64,000 nucleotides of DNA, from NCBI RefSeq assembly GCF_900113745.1, contig NZ_FOQL01000001.1:1364001-1428000 (forward strand). The letters are read 5' to 3'. The DNA comes from Pseudomonas guineae (lineage in GTDB: Bacteria; Pseudomonadota; Gammaproteobacteria; Pseudomonadales; Pseudomonadaceae). The position numbers and the translations under genes were made by a program. Positions 16,762 to 25,823 of the stretch are shown here, in pieces. Position 1 is the first letter of the stretch, and each line of letters opens with the position of its first letter. Below the pieces are notes generated by a model. The model did no database searches and had not been told where the DNA came from. It was given only the letters and a program-made list of their open reading frames with translations.

Positions 16762-17466
16762 ATGTTCCGGCGAGCGCAGAAGGCTCAAGCAATGGTGGAG
16801 TTCCTCATCATCATCCCGGCGCTGATTTTGCTGATTTTCGGTGCCGTGCAAGCCGCATTGATCTACTCAACGAAAAACGGTCTGAACTACGCCACCTTTC
16901 AAGCTGCGCGGATTGGCGCCATGAACCATGCGCAGTACGCCGACATGCGTCGGGGTCTGCTGCGTGGCATGTATCCGATGTTCTCTCACTTCGATAACCC
17001 CAACACCCTCGAGCGCACCGCTGAAGAGGTCGACAACTTCGTCCTGATTACTCGTGTCAGCCCTGATAGCGCAGCCTTTGATGCATGGGCCGAAGGCCAC
17101 GCAAACCTACTGGGTGATGGCGAGAATGTGGACGCCATTCCGAACGACAATCTCATGTACCGCCCCACCCAACAGAACCCGGTATCAATTCAAGACGCCA
17201 ACCTGCTGAAAATCCGCGTTCAGTACTGCATGAAGCTGATCGTACCCATGGTCGATCACTTGCTCGTTTCGACGTCCAAGTACAACCATAAAAAAGTTGC
17301 CGGTAGCTTCCGCGAGGTGTCAGAAGCCACCACCGACGAATACAGCGATATCTGCCGCAGCCGGCGCGGTTTCGTGGTCAGTTCCGAAGCTACTGTGCGC
17401 ATGCAAACGGCAGCGGTGGATAACACTGAGCAGTGCACAAGCGGTGGGCGCATGATCTGCCCCTGA
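16762..17466 (+). CDS. TadE-like pilus assembly protein (second copy)
   Basis: 234 aa. The N-terminus KA^QAMVEFLIIIPALILLIFGAVQA has the TadE signature, with Ala instead of Gly at -1 and Glu at +5. It is followed by a TM helix and NGLNYATFQAARIGAMNHAQY, the conserved TadE helix. The ectodomain (about 60-234) has Cys residues near YCMKL, SDICRSR and at the end (EQCTSGGRMICP), suggesting disulfides. It is the last gene of the locus; 119 nt separate it from the convergent recQ. No clear terminator hairpin is visible between them. Confidence 0.85.
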   Translation: MFRRAQKAQAMVEFLIIIPALILLIFGAVQAALIYSTKNGLNYATFQAARIGAMNHAQYADMRRGLLRGMYPMFSHFDNPNTLERTAEEVDNFVLITRVSPDSAAFDAWAEGHANLLGDGENVDAIPNDNLMYRPTQQNPVSIQDANLLKIRVQYCMKLIVPMVDHLLVSTSKYNHKKVAGSFREVSEATTDEYSDICRSRRGFVVSSEATVRMQTAAVDNTEQCTSGGRMICP

Positions 17467-17585
17467 CAGCCCAGAAGATAAGCACAGGCGTTGTCGACGC
17501 GGAGCTAACCGGCCCCTCGCGCGGCTATCAGTGATGGATGCAGGGTATGCGTGGTCTGTAAATGGCCTAAAACCAAAGCGGTCGA

Positions 17586-19520
17586 TCAGTCGTGCGCTCT
17601 ATGGCGAGCGGCCCAGTCCCGTACCTCGGCGTAGGGATAATCCCCCAGCGCCGCGAAACCACTGAGCTGGCGAGCCTTGAGTTTGGTAAACAGCGGCACG
17701 CTGATGCCGCAGAGAAAGCGCGTCAAGCACTCAGCGCTGGGCTCATAATCTTTCAGCTCCTGATGCTTGCGCACAAAGCTGCCACACAGCTCATCCAAAC
17801 TCTTCTCGCTGAGCGGCGCCAAAGCCGGCGGCGCCGGCAGGTGGGCAATCTGCCCACGGCATACCGAACAGTGCCCGCATTGTTGCGGCGCATTGGCGTC
17901 ACCGAAGTACGCAGCCAAACGCTGGCTCAGGCACTGCTCGCTGGCAAACAGCGCGAGCATGGCGTGAATCCGGCGAATTTCGCTGGCTTCCTGCTGGCTG
18001 AAATAGCCGTGTAATTCGGCGCTCAGTGCCGCCGGATCAAACGCGGGGTCAAGCAGTGCGTAGACCTCGGTCATCTGCTTACTTTCCAGCTCGATCCAGC
18101 CCTTTTCCTGGAAGTAATCCAGCGCCTTGATCACCCGGCCGCGCTCGGCTTGGTGCTGCCCATAGAGCTGGTCGAAATCCACCGTGGACCAGGTGCGCGC
18201 GCGTTGTGAAGTACTGACCAGCGCCTCAACAAACTGCCGCCGCTCACCGTCGAATTTGGCCAACAGTGCCTCGGTTTCTAGCAGGTATTTGAAGCGGTAT
18301 TCGGCGAAATAGGCGTAACGCGGGGCGATGATGCCACGCAGCTCTAACTGCACCAGCAGAGTTTTCAGCGGCAGCTGGCGAATATTGCTCTGCTCGGACA
18401 GCTGATTGAGCATCAGCTCCCATTCGCCGCCCTGGCTGCTACTCAGCAGCTCATCGAGCACACAGCGAATGCCGTCTAGCTCCGGCGTATCGCCGTAAAC
18501 GAAGTTTTCCAGCACGTTGAGGCTGTCGCGGTTGGCCAGCACCAGGCAGTCGGATGGCTGGCCGTCACGCCCGGCGCGGCCGATTTCCTGGCTGTAGTTC
18601 TCGGTGGATTTGGGCAGGTCAAAGTGCACCACGTTGCGAATGTCTGACTTATCGATACCCATGCCGAAGGCGATGGTGGCGACGATGCAGTTAATCTGCC
18701 CCGCCATAAACTGGCGCTGTATCGCCTCGCGCGCCTCATGCGGCATGCCGGCGTGGTAAGCGCTGGCAGCAATACCGCACTGGCTCAGGCGCGCGGCCAC
18801 TTGCTCAGCGGTTTTTTGCTGGGTCACGTAAACAATGCTCGGCTGCTCAGCTTTGGCGCCCAGCCATTGCTGCAAACGCTGCTGTTTATCGGCACCGCTG
18901 ACCGGCTCGACCAGCAAATTGAGGTTGGCGCGGTAGAAACCGGTGGTGACCACATCATCTGCCGCGATAGCGAACTTCTTCTGCATATCGGCAATCACCG
19001 GTGGCGTCGCCGTGGCAGTGAGCAGTAACACCTGGGGAATGCCGAACTGGCGCTGGTAATCCGGCAGTTTGAGGTAATCAGGGCGGAAGTTGTGCCCCCA
19101 CTCGGAAATGCAGTGGGCCTCGTCGATCACCAGCAAAGAGATCGGTACCTGGGCGATGAAGTTGCGAAAACGCTCGTTCTTCAGGCGCTCGACCGAGATC
19201 ATCAGAATCTTCAGCTCGCCGGATTTCGCCCTGGCCATTACCGCACTGGCCTCCTCGCGGCTTTGCGCCGAGTCGATGCTGGCGGCGCTGATGCCTCGGC
19301 CATGCAGAAACGCCAGCTGATCCTGCATCAACGCCAATAAGGGCGAGACCACTAGGGTCAGGTGCGGCAGGTGCAGTGCCGGCAACTGGTAGCACAACGA
19401 CTTGCCTGAACCGGTGGGGAAGATCGCCGCCGCCGAACGCCCCGCCAGCACGGCAGTCACCACCCGCTCCTGACCTGGGCGCAGTTGCTGAAAGCCAAAT
19501 ACGCGTTCGAGGGTACTCAT
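17586..19520 (-). CDS. recQ: RecQ-family ATP-dependent DNA helicase
   Basis: The ATG at 19520 (MSTLERVFGFQQLRPGQE) gives 644 aa; an upstream reading adds 13 non-homologous residues. SF2 motifs are present: Walker A FPTGSGKS near residue 37, DEAHCISEWGH near 130, ATIAFGMGIDKSDIRNVVHFD near 275 and GRAGRDGQPSD near 315. Four cysteines within CGHCSVC and nearby resemble a RecQ-C-terminal zinc site, and the tail beyond residue 560 has no HRDC domain I can identify. It unwinds DNA 3' to 5' during recombination repair. Pseudomonas genomes also carry a longer RecQ, so this may be the second paralogue. No operon partner is visible. Confidence 0.88.
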   Translation of the reverse strand: MSTLERVFGFQQLRPGQERVVTAVLAGRSAAAIFPTGSGKSLCYQLPALHLPHLTLVVSPLLALMQDQLAFLHGRGISAASIDSAQSREEASAVMARAKSGELKILMISVERLKNERFRNFIAQVPISLLVIDEAHCISEWGHNFRPDYLKLPDYQRQFGIPQVLLLTATATPPVIADMQKKFAIAADDVVTTGFYRANLNLLVEPVSGADKQQRLQQWLGAKAEQPSIVYVTQQKTAEQVAARLSQCGIAASAYHAGMPHEAREAIQRQFMAGQINCIVATIAFGMGIDKSDIRNVVHFDLPKSTENYSQEIGRAGRDGQPSDCLVLANRDSLNVLENFVYGDTPELDGIRCVLDELLSSSQGGEWELMLNQLSEQSNIRQLPLKTLLVQLELRGIIAPRYAYFAEYRFKYLLETEALLAKFDGERRQFVEALVSTSQRARTWSTVDFDQLYGQHQAERGRVIKALDYFQEKGWIELESKQMTEVYALLDPAFDPAALSAELHGYFSQQEASEIRRIHAMLALFASEQCLSQRLAAYFGDANAPQQCGHCSVCRGQIAHLPAPPALAPLSEKSLDELCGSFVRKHQELKDYEPSAECLTRFLCGISVPLFTKLKARQLSGFAALGDYPYAEVRDWAARHRAHD

Positions 19521-20080
19521 AGCGGTTACTCCATTGACCGCATCGGCGGTAAACAACAATTAAGACCTACAAGACATTGCGCTATTGCCAATCCAACTAA
19601 TGCAGCCGGGATTGCTGGGGTACATTGGATGCATGTAGGTAAAGAAAGGGAACGAGTATGCAGGTATCTGGTTTCAACGGCAGCTTGCCGGTTACCAACT
19701 AGATCGCTCATCAGGGCCAAATGGCCGTACCACATCACTCCAACAACACGGAGTGGCGCCTGCAAATAGCGGGCTGATGGGAACAACGGTTGGTAGCATG
19801 CCTGTTCGCCGTGAGCTGTGCCGACCAAAGGCTAACGCTGCCATACAACTCGAAAGCCCCAGCGCTGTCCGTGACACATCGACACCTATCTGGCGCTAGC
19901 CAGCCATGCACAAGTCGACAGCCACGGGGTACAAGCACTGGAAATAGCCTGAGTTGCCAGCCCGTTAGTTCTGAGGCCCGAATCAACTACATAGCCACAC
20001 TGAGGCCGTGAAGAGCGGCCACCCGAACAAGATGCAATGCAACGTAAACCACGTGCTTAATCTGCTTACAGATACGCACA
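19521..20080. other. 560-bp gap with no clear gene; possible decayed ORF or small RNA
   Basis: No long ORF here has convincing codon use. A 14-codon ORF at 19658-19702 starts with ATG after AAAGGGAAC and reads MQVSGFNGSLPVTN, then a stop; the same frame runs on after the stop for 24 codons. It could be the remnant of a broken gene. The stretch ends in an isolated intrinsic terminator at 20081-20104 that belongs to no visible gene on the plus strand, so a small RNA is possible. Confidence 0.3.
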
Positions 20081-20104
20081 AAAAGCCACCTCAGGGTGGC
20101 TTTT
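20081..20104. terminator. Orphan intrinsic terminator
   Basis: A perfect 10-bp stem AAAAGCCACC / GGTGGCTTTT with the tetraloop TCAG. Runs of A and T flank both sides, so it could work in both directions. pckA has its own terminator about 110 bp further on, so this one may end an unannotated transcript. Confidence 0.75.
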
Positions 20105-20127
20105 CCGTTTCTGACGATCCTATTCGT

Positions 20128-20187
20128 TGTGGGAGCGGCTAGCCGCGGCAGCCCTGAGAAGCTCGCCGCTAAAGCGCCGCCTACAGC
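20128..20187. repeat. REP-like palindromic element
   Basis: Begins TGTGGGAGCGGCTAGCCGCG and ends with GCCGCCTACA, the pattern of the extragenic palindromes common between Pseudomonas genes. It contains the perfect 12-bp palindrome GCGGCTAGCCGC (20135-20146). It lies downstream of pckA, the usual place for such elements. Confidence 0.65.
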
Positions 20188-20213
20188 CCATCACATTGAT
20201 TTCTCATGCATAA

Positions 20214-20239
20214 AAAAACCGCCGGTGAAGGCGGTTTTT
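20214..20239 (-). terminator. Intrinsic terminator of pckA
   Basis: Stem AAAAACCGCC / GGCGGTTTTT with a 6-nt loop, 18 bp beyond the pckA stop codon. Read on the minus strand it is a GC stem followed by a run of T. Confidence 0.9.
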
Positions 20240-20257
20240 CAACGTACGAGCTACAGC

Positions 20258-21799
20258 TTAGAGCTGTGGACCCGCGTTACGGATGGCGGCGGACACGTCG
20301 AACTTTTTGAAGTTCTCGATAAACAAGCCCGCCAAACCTTTAGCCGCTTCGTCGTAGGCGTTCTGATCTGCCCAGGTGTTACGCGGGTTGAGCAGGTTGG
20401 TTTCAACACCTGGCACCGACTTCGGCACGCTCAGGTTGATGATCGGCAACTGCTCGGTTTCAGTACCGATTAGTGCACCGCTTTGAATAGCCGCGATCAC
20501 GCCACGGGTGGTCGGGATGTTGAAACGCTTGCCCACGCCGTAGCCACCACCGGTCCAGCCAGTGTTAACCAGATACACCTTGGAACCGAAGCCGCGGATG
20601 CGCTTGATCAGCAGCTCAGCGTATTCGCCGGCTGGACGCGGGAAGAACGGTGCGCCGAAGCAGGTGGAGAAGGTCGACTTGATGCCGCCGCCGCTGCCCA
20701 TTTCGGTGGAGCCAACCAACGCGGTGTAACCGGAGAGGAAGTGGTAAGCCGCTTGCTCTTCGTTGAGGATCGACACTGGTGGCAACACGCCGGTCAGGTC
20801 GCAGGTCAGGAAGATCACGGCATTCGGCTCGCCGCCGAGGTTCTTCTCGCTGCGCTTCTCGATCAGTTCCAGCGGGTAGGCGGCACGGCTGTTCTGGGTC
20901 AGGCTGTCGTCGGCGTAGTTCGGTACGCGATTCTCATCGAGTACGACGTTTTCTAGCACGGCACCAAACTGGATGGCTTTCCAGATCACCGGCTCGTTCT
21001 TCTCAGACAAGTCGATGCACTTGGCGTAGCAGCCGCCTTCGATGTTGAACACCACGCCCACACCCCAGCCGTGCTCGTCGTCACCGATCAGGTAACGGCT
21101 CGGGTCGGCGGACAGGGTGGTCTTGCCGGTGCCGGACAGACCGAAGAACAGGGTTACGTCGCCTTCTTCACCAATGTTGGCAGCACAGTGCATCGGCAGT
21201 ACGTCAGCGTCCGGCAGCAGGAAGTTCTGTACGCTGAACATGGCCTTCTTCATCTCACCGGCGTAACGCATGCCCGCGATCAGAACCTTTTTAGCGGCGA
21301 AGTTGATGATCACACAGCCGTCAGAGTTGGTGCCGTCACGCTCGGGGACGCACTCAAAGTTGGCCACGTTGAGTACTTGCCATTGGTCTTTGCTCGCCGG
21401 ATTGAACTGCTCCGGGTTGATGAACAGGCAACGGCCGAATAGGTTCTGCCAAGCCGTGGCAGTGGTCATCTTGACCGGCAGGTAGTGCGCATCGGCAGAG
21501 CCTACATGAACGTAGGAGACGAAGCTGTCTTGGGCATCGGAGAACGCCTGTACGCGGTCCCACAGGGCGTCGAACTTGTCGGCCGGGAACGGTCGGTTGA
21601 TCGCGCCCCAGGCGATTTTCGCCTCGGTGCTCGGCTCTTGCACGATGAAGCGGTCAGCCGGCGAACGACCAGTGCGATGGCCAGTGCGAACAACCAGCGA
21701 GCCATTAGCGGCCAGCTCGCCTTCACCGCGACGAAGGGCTTCTTCGACCAGTTGGGCGGCGCTGATGTCAGTGTGCACGGCGTTGTTGGCTTGCGTCAT
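20258..21799 (-). CDS. pckA: Phosphoenolpyruvate carboxykinase (ATP)
   Basis: The ATG at 21799 gives 513 aa, the usual size for Pseudomonas PckA; the 94-residue upstream extension in this frame has no similarity and is rejected. The enzyme decarboxylates oxaloacetate to PEP with ATP, the first step of gluconeogenesis from C4 acids. Seen here: [12 protein letters not shown] near residue 43, the P-loop [11 protein letters not shown] at about 220-230, DDEHGWG at 240-246, a [10 protein letters not shown] stretch and RTRG-like C-terminal elements (FNIPTTRG). The gene is single and ends in a strong terminator. A long inverted repeat lies in its upstream region (21842-21868), a probable operator. 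Confidence 0.97.
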   Translation of the reverse strand: MTQANNAVHTDISAAQLVEEALRRGEGELAANGSLVVRTGHRTGRSPADRFIVQEPSTEAKIAWGAINRPFPADKFDALWDRVQAFSDAQDSFVSYVHVGSADAHYLPVKMTTATAWQNLFGRCLFINPEQFNPASKDQWQVLNVANFECVPERDGTNSDGCVIINFAAKKVLIAGMRYAGEMKKAMFSVQNFLLPDADVLPMHCAANIGEEGDVTLFFGLSGTGKTTLSADPSRYLIGDDEHGWGVGVVFNIEGGCYAKCIDLSEKNEPVIWKAIQFGAVLENVVLDENRVPNYADDSLTQNSRAAYPLELIEKRSEKNLGGEPNAVIFLTCDLTGVLPPVSILNEEQAAYHFLSGYTALVGSTEMGSGGGIKSTFSTCFGAPFFPRPAGEYAELLIKRIRGFGSKVYLVNTGWTGGGYGVGKRFNIPTTRGVIAAIQSGALIGTETEQLPIINLSVPKSVPGVETNLLNPRNTWADQNAYDEAAKGLAGLFIENFKKFDVSAAIRNAGPQL

Positions 21800-21841
21800 G
21801 TGGGTCCCCGTCGGCCAAGCGGCCGAGTCTTCCGAACGTTT

Positions 21842-21868
21842 TGTAGTAGAAAGTGGCGCACTACTACA
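21842..21868. promoter_or_regulatory. Inverted repeat upstream of pckA, RccR-like operator
   Basis: Perfect 8-bp arms TGTAGTAG and CTACTACA separated by 11 bp, centred about 55 bp upstream of the pckA start. The half-sites TGTAGT...ACTACA match those I recall for RccR, the RpiR-family regulator of gluconeogenic genes in Pseudomonas; the spacer between those cores is 15 bp here. The repeat is seen directly; the regulator is inference. Confidence 0.55.
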
Positions 21869-21959
21869 GCGAAAAAAGTGCGCCGGATTATGCCAGAAAA
21901 GCCGGCTGCAGGTGCAGCTCCTGATCAGATCACCGCGGCGCGGTTTGCGGCTATTTGTC

Positions 21960-22847
21960 TCAGTGGCGCGTATCCGATGGTTCGTCACTGCTGCCATCGA
22001 TAAACAACTGCAGTACGTCGGCCGCATCAAACAGGTAGCGCTCGTTACAGAACTGGCAGTCGATTTCCACGCGGCCACCATGCTCCTGCACCAATGCCTC
22101 AGCGTCGGCCTGACCGAGGCTGATCAGCGCACGGCTGGACCGCTCACGCGAACAGCTGCAACCAAATTGCAGCGGGCGCGGCTCGAACAAACGCAATGCT
22201 TCTTGGTGATAGAGGCGGTGCAGCAAGGTTTCGTTATCCAGACCCAGCAGCTCTTCAGCCTTGATGGTATCGGCCAGGGCGATGGCATGCTGCCAGCTGG
22301 CTTCGCGCTCATCGGCTTCCTTCAAGCGGTCGGCCGGCAACTGTTGCAGCAGCAGACCACGGGCGCCCTGGCCGTCGGCACTGAGCCAGAAACGCGTGGG
22401 TAACTGCTCGGAGGTGGCGAAGTAATTGGTCAGGCAGTCGGCCAAGGTTTCACCCTCAAGGTCGACAATGCCCTGATAACGCTGCCCAGCTTTAGGGTCA
22501 ACAGTCATGGCCAGCACGCCATCGGGCATCAGCTCAGGCAAGCTGGCATCAGCGCCAATCTGCTCAGCGTGATACCGCGCGATCCCACGCAACTCGCCTT
22601 CGCTAGAGCACTCAACCATCAGCAACGGCACCGCACCAGAAGAGCGCGCCTGGAGGATCAGTAGACCCTCGAATTTTATTGTGCCAATCAGCAGAGAGGC
22701 TGCGGCCAGCAGCTCACCCAGCAGCTGAGCGACCGGTTGCGGGTAGCTGTGTTTGGCCAGCACATGGCTGTAGCTGTCGTTCAGACCGACCAGCTCACCG
22801 CGGATATCGCTGTCGTCGAACAAGAAGCGTTGGGAAAAATCAGGCAT
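21960..22847 (-). CDS. hslO: Hsp33 redox-regulated chaperone
   Basis: The ATG at 22847 gives 295 aa, normal for Hsp33. The N-terminal domain begins [20 protein letters not shown]. The C-terminal redox switch has the four zinc cysteines, CSC near residue 233 and CQFC near 265. Oxidation releases zinc and activates chaperone holdase activity against unfolded proteins in the cytosol. It lies upstream of pckA on the same strand, with 160 bp between them, as in other pseudomonads. Confidence 0.96.
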   Translation of the reverse strand: MPDFSQRFLFDDSDIRGELVGLNDSYSHVLAKHSYPQPVAQLLGELLAAASLLIGTIKFEGLLILQARSSGAVPLLMVECSSEGELRGIARYHAEQIGADASLPELMPDGVLAMTVDPKAGQRYQGIVDLEGETLADCLTNYFATSEQLPTRFWLSADGQGARGLLLQQLPADRLKEADEREASWQHAIALADTIKAEELLGLDNETLLHRLYHQEALRLFEPRPLQFGCSCSRERSSRALISLGQADAEALVQEHGGRVEIDCQFCNERYLFDAADVLQLFIDGSSDEPSDTRH

Positions 22848-23062
22848 GCCAACTTCACTGGATGAGACTCGGCCTGCGATTTTAGGCGCAAACGCCCGCC
22901 TGACCAAGCGCCTCTTATCTATCAGCCTTGCCGACGAAAACTATCGACGGCTACGTGCATCACAGTTATCGACAAAATGAGGCCCGAATCTTTGCAATCC
23001 GCAGACTGAATCCCTAGGATTCCCGCCGCATTAAGCCCTACCCATGACAAGGATGCCTCTGC

Positions 23063-23857
23063 ATGATCCGCCCCGTTATCAATGATCAATGGCGCACTCG
23101 CCCATTGCTCGCCTGCCATATTGCCGCCCTATTGCTGCTCGCCAGCTGGGTATGGACGCCGAGCCGTGCGCTCTGGGATCAATTCGATCTGCAATTTTTC
23201 GACCTGCTCAATCAGCCCTTACATGACACTGGCCTGTGGGCAAAAACCTGGGCGATTGGCAGCATGCGGCCGGTCGATATGGGCGTTGGCGTGCTGATGC
23301 TAGCCGTGATGCTCAAGGCCGACCTAGTATTCAGCGGCGCACAGGTGCGCAAAGCGCTGTATGCCTTCCTAGCGACACTGATCATCATGCTGCTGTTTCG
23401 CGTCGGCTTCGCCGAGCTGGTCAAACTGATGGGCTGGCAGCGCCCGAGTGCATCCTTAGTGGTGGAAGGCGCGGCGCGGCTGACCGAGTTGTTCCCCGGC
23501 TGGGAAGAGCGCTGGGACATGAAAGACAGCGCTACCCGCAGCTTCCCGGGCGATCACGCCTCAGTGCTGCTGATCTGGGCGATGTTTATGAGCTTCTTCG
23601 CGCGTAACTGGCGCTTACTGTTGATCTGGGTAATGGCCTTGGTGTTTATGCTGCCACGCCTAGTGGCCGGCGCACATTGGGGCTCGGACGCCCTGGTTGG
23701 CGGTGTATTCCTCGCACTGCTGGGCCTGGCCTGGGCCTGCTTCACACCTTTTGCCTACAAGGCCAGTGAGTGGCTGGAAGCGGCCACTCAGCCGCTGACG
23801 CGCTTGCTCAGCAAACTCCCGCTACTGGGCCGTTTAAGCGTCATCAGCGGACGCTAG
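23063..23857 (+). CDS. PAP2-family membrane phosphatase
   Basis: 264 aa with about six TM helices. The three phosphatase signature regions are present in modified form: GWQRPSAS near residue 133, SFPGDHAS near 162 (catalytic His in the GDH core) and RLVAGAHWGSDALVGG near 198 (Arg, His and Asp). Family members dephosphorylate lipid-linked or lipid phosphates such as undecaprenyl pyrophosphate or PgpB-type substrates at the periplasmic face. Which substrate this one uses cannot be read from the sequence. It stands alone between hslO and hslR, both on the other strand. Confidence 0.88.
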   Translation: MIRPVINDQWRTRPLLACHIAALLLLASWVWTPSRALWDQFDLQFFDLLNQPLHDTGLWAKTWAIGSMRPVDMGVGVLMLAVMLKADLVFSGAQVRKALYAFLATLIIMLLFRVGFAELVKLMGWQRPSASLVVEGAARLTELFPGWEERWDMKDSATRSFPGDHASVLLIWAMFMSFFARNWRLLLIWVMALVFMLPRLVAGAHWGSDALVGGVFLALLGLAWACFTPFAYKASEWLEAATQPLTRLLSKLPLLGRLSVISGR

Positions 23858-23899
23858 CCTGAGCTGACCGGCGGTTAGCCTTGTGCCAACCGCCGCGCT

Positions 23900-24295
23900 T
23901 TATTCTTGATTGTCGCGAAACTGATGCAGCTGCCGCCGTTGCTTCTTGCTCGGCCGGCCATCGGTCTGCATACCCAAGGCGCCGGCTTTGCGCTGCGCCG
24001 CCGCCTGCTCGCGGCGCTCAACACTGTCAGGCGTTTCCGCATACAAGGCTTGCGCTTCCGGTGCACCGCGGCGCACCACGGACAGCGCCTGCACGACCAC
24101 GCTGCGCTCATCGAAACCGTTACGAATCAGGTAAACGTCGCCGACTTTCGGCTCTTTACCCGGCTTGCAACGCTCGCCGCGGTGATGCACCTTGCCGCCC
24201 TCGATGGCGGCCTTGGCCAAGGCGCGGGTCTTGAAGAAACGCGCCGCCCACAGCCATTTATCCAGGCGCACCTTGTCGTCATTTGTATCGCTCAT
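23900..24295 (-). CDS. hslR: Hsp15, ribosome-associated S4-domain heat-shock protein
   Basis: The ATG at 24295 gives 131 aa; the longer frame would add 36 unrelated residues. An S4 RNA-binding domain (about 10-75: VRLDKWLWAARFFKTRALA, then GGKVHHRGERCKPGK) is followed by a basic, Arg/Gln-rich tail. Hsp15 binds 50S subunits carrying stalled nascent chains and rescues the tRNA. It is divergent from rimB; only 89 bp separate the two starts, so the promoters overlap. Confidence 0.94.
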   Translation of the reverse strand: MSDTNDDKVRLDKWLWAARFFKTRALAKAAIEGGKVHHRGERCKPGKEPKVGDVYLIRNGFDERSVVVQALSVVRRGAPEAQALYAETPDSVERREQAAAQRKAGALGMQTDGRPSKKQRRQLHQFRDNQE

Positions 24296-24384
24296 CGAAT
24301 CCTCACTGTTCACGCGGTGCAGGTGGACATTTTGCCTGATGCAGTTGTCATAAGGGCCAACTAGAATGCGCGCAAATATGATGG

Positions 24385-24861
24385 ATGGGCCCTTTGAAGA
24401 CATTTGACCAATTGGGTGTGATCGGCCTGCGCGAATGGATCAACCTGCCGCAGCTGGGCATGGTCGGCCTGCGTGCCAAGATCGATACCGGTGCCAGCAC
24501 GTCCTGCCTGCACGCCAGCGATATCCAGCCATTCGATCGCGATGGCGAGCCTTGGGTACGTTTTACCGCACACATTGGCACCCTGGTACAACGTCGGCAT
24601 CGCTGCGAGGCACCGCTGGTTTCGCTGAAAACCATTAAAAGCTCAAACGGCCACAGCCAGTCACGCTATGTGATCCGCACCCATCTGACCCTGGGCGAGC
24701 GCGAATGGCCGGTGGAGTTCACCCTGACGTGCCGCAAGACCATGCGCTACCGCGTGCTGCTAGGCTCAAAAGCGCTGATAGCCGGACAGTTGCTGGTCAA
24801 CCCAGCGCTGACTTACGTACAAAACAAACCCATTCTTGCTGACTCATCTGGTGCCCAATGA
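24385..24861 (+). CDS. rimB: Retropepsin-like aspartic protease RimB
   Basis: 158 aa from ATG 24385; no strong Shine-Dalgarno is visible, and a TTG at 24394 is an alternative start. The active-site motif [12 protein letters not shown] is at 33-44 with catalytic Asp34. The second conserved part, [17 protein letters not shown], is near 110. This ATP-dependent-protease-like family (DUF785) is encoded with rimK. In P. fluorescens, RimB is part of the system that adjusts glutamate tails on ribosomal protein S6. It overlaps rimK by 4 nt (ATGA), so the pair is translationally coupled. Confidence 0.92.
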   Translation: MGPLKTFDQLGVIGLREWINLPQLGMVGLRAKIDTGASTSCLHASDIQPFDRDGEPWVRFTAHIGTLVQRRHRCEAPLVSLKTIKSSNGHSQSRYVIRTHLTLGEREWPVEFTLTCRKTMRYRVLLGSKALIAGQLLVNPALTYVQNKPILADSSGAQ

Positions 24862-25763
24862 AGATCGCCGTGCTGTCGCGCAACCCGCGCCTGTATTCAA
24901 CCCGCCGCCTGGTCGAAGCCGGACAAGCGCGGGGCCATGAAATGGTGGTGATCGACACCCTGCGGGCCTATATGAATATCGCCAGCCATAAGCCGCAGAT
25001 CCACTACCGTGGTAAACCGCTAGAGGGCTTTGATGCGGTGATCCCGCGCATTGGTGCGTCGGTGACCTTTTATGGCTGCGCGGTGCTGCGTCAGTTCGAG
25101 ATGATGGGCGTGTTCCCGCTCAACGAATCGGTGGCCATCAGCCGTTCACGCGACAAACTGCGCTCACTGCAACTGCTCTCGCGGCGCGGTATCGGCTTGC
25201 CCGTAACCGGTTTCGCGCACTCCCCGGATGATATCGCCGACCTGATCGAGATGGTCAACGGTGCACCCCTGATCATCAAGCTGCTGGAGGGCACCCAGGG
25301 TATCGGCGTGGTGCTGTGCGAAACCCAGCAGGCCGCCGAGTCGGTGATCGAGGCCTTTATGGGCCTCAAGCAGAACATCATGGTGCAGGAATACATCAAA
25401 GAAGCGGGCGGCGCCGATATCCGCTGTTTGGTCATAGGCGATAAGGTCATCGCCGCGATGAAACGTCAGGCCAAGCCAGGCGAGTTCCGCTCCAACCTGC
25501 ACCGCGGCGGCAGCGCCAGCCTGATCAAAATCACCCCGGAAGAGCGCATGACCGCGATCCGTGCCGCCAAGGTCATGGGCCTCTCGGTGGCGGGCGTGGA
25601 TATCCTGCGCTCCAATCACGGCCCGCTGGTGATGGAAGTCAACTCATCCCCCGGCCTGGCCGGTATCGAAAACACCACCGGCAAGGATGTTGCTGGGATC
25701 ATCATCCAGTACATCGAGAAGAATGGTGGCCCGCACCTGACTCGCACCAAGGGCAAGGGCTGA
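24858..25763 (+). CDS. rimK: Ribosomal protein S6 glutamate ligase RimK
   Basis: 301 aa. An ATP-grasp ligase that adds Glu residues to the C-terminus of S6 (RpsF), tuning translation. N-terminal [18 protein letters not shown], then the ATP-grasp parts: [19 protein letters not shown] near residue 138, [19 protein letters not shown] near 175, and [20 protein letters not shown] near 248 with the metal-binding Glu and Asn. In P. fluorescens the operon also holds rimA, a small EAL phosphodiesterase, and RimK activity responds to c-di-GMP. Here rimA is missing and a large GGDEF/EAL gene ends 60 bp downstream on the opposite strand. Confidence 0.96.
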   Translation: MKIAVLSRNPRLYSTRRLVEAGQARGHEMVVIDTLRAYMNIASHKPQIHYRGKPLEGFDAVIPRIGASVTFYGCAVLRQFEMMGVFPLNESVAISRSRDKLRSLQLLSRRGIGLPVTGFAHSPDDIADLIEMVNGAPLIIKLLEGTQGIGVVLCETQQAAESVIEAFMGLKQNIMVQEYIKEAGGADIRCLVIGDKVIAAMKRQAKPGEFRSNLHRGGSASLIKITPEERMTAIRAAKVMGLSVAGVDILRSNHGPLVMEVNSSPGLAGIENTTGKDVAGIIIQYIEKNGGPHLTRTKGKG

Positions 25764-25823
25764 TACACGCTTAGGCGAAAGCCCGGCCAAGGATGGCCGA
25801 AATGTCGAAACGCAGACTCAAGC

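Noticed and set aside
21800..22081. 94-residue N-terminal extension of PckA
   Set aside because: It overlaps hslO, contains the operator-like repeat and has no homology; the ATG at 21799 gives the normal 513-aa enzyme.
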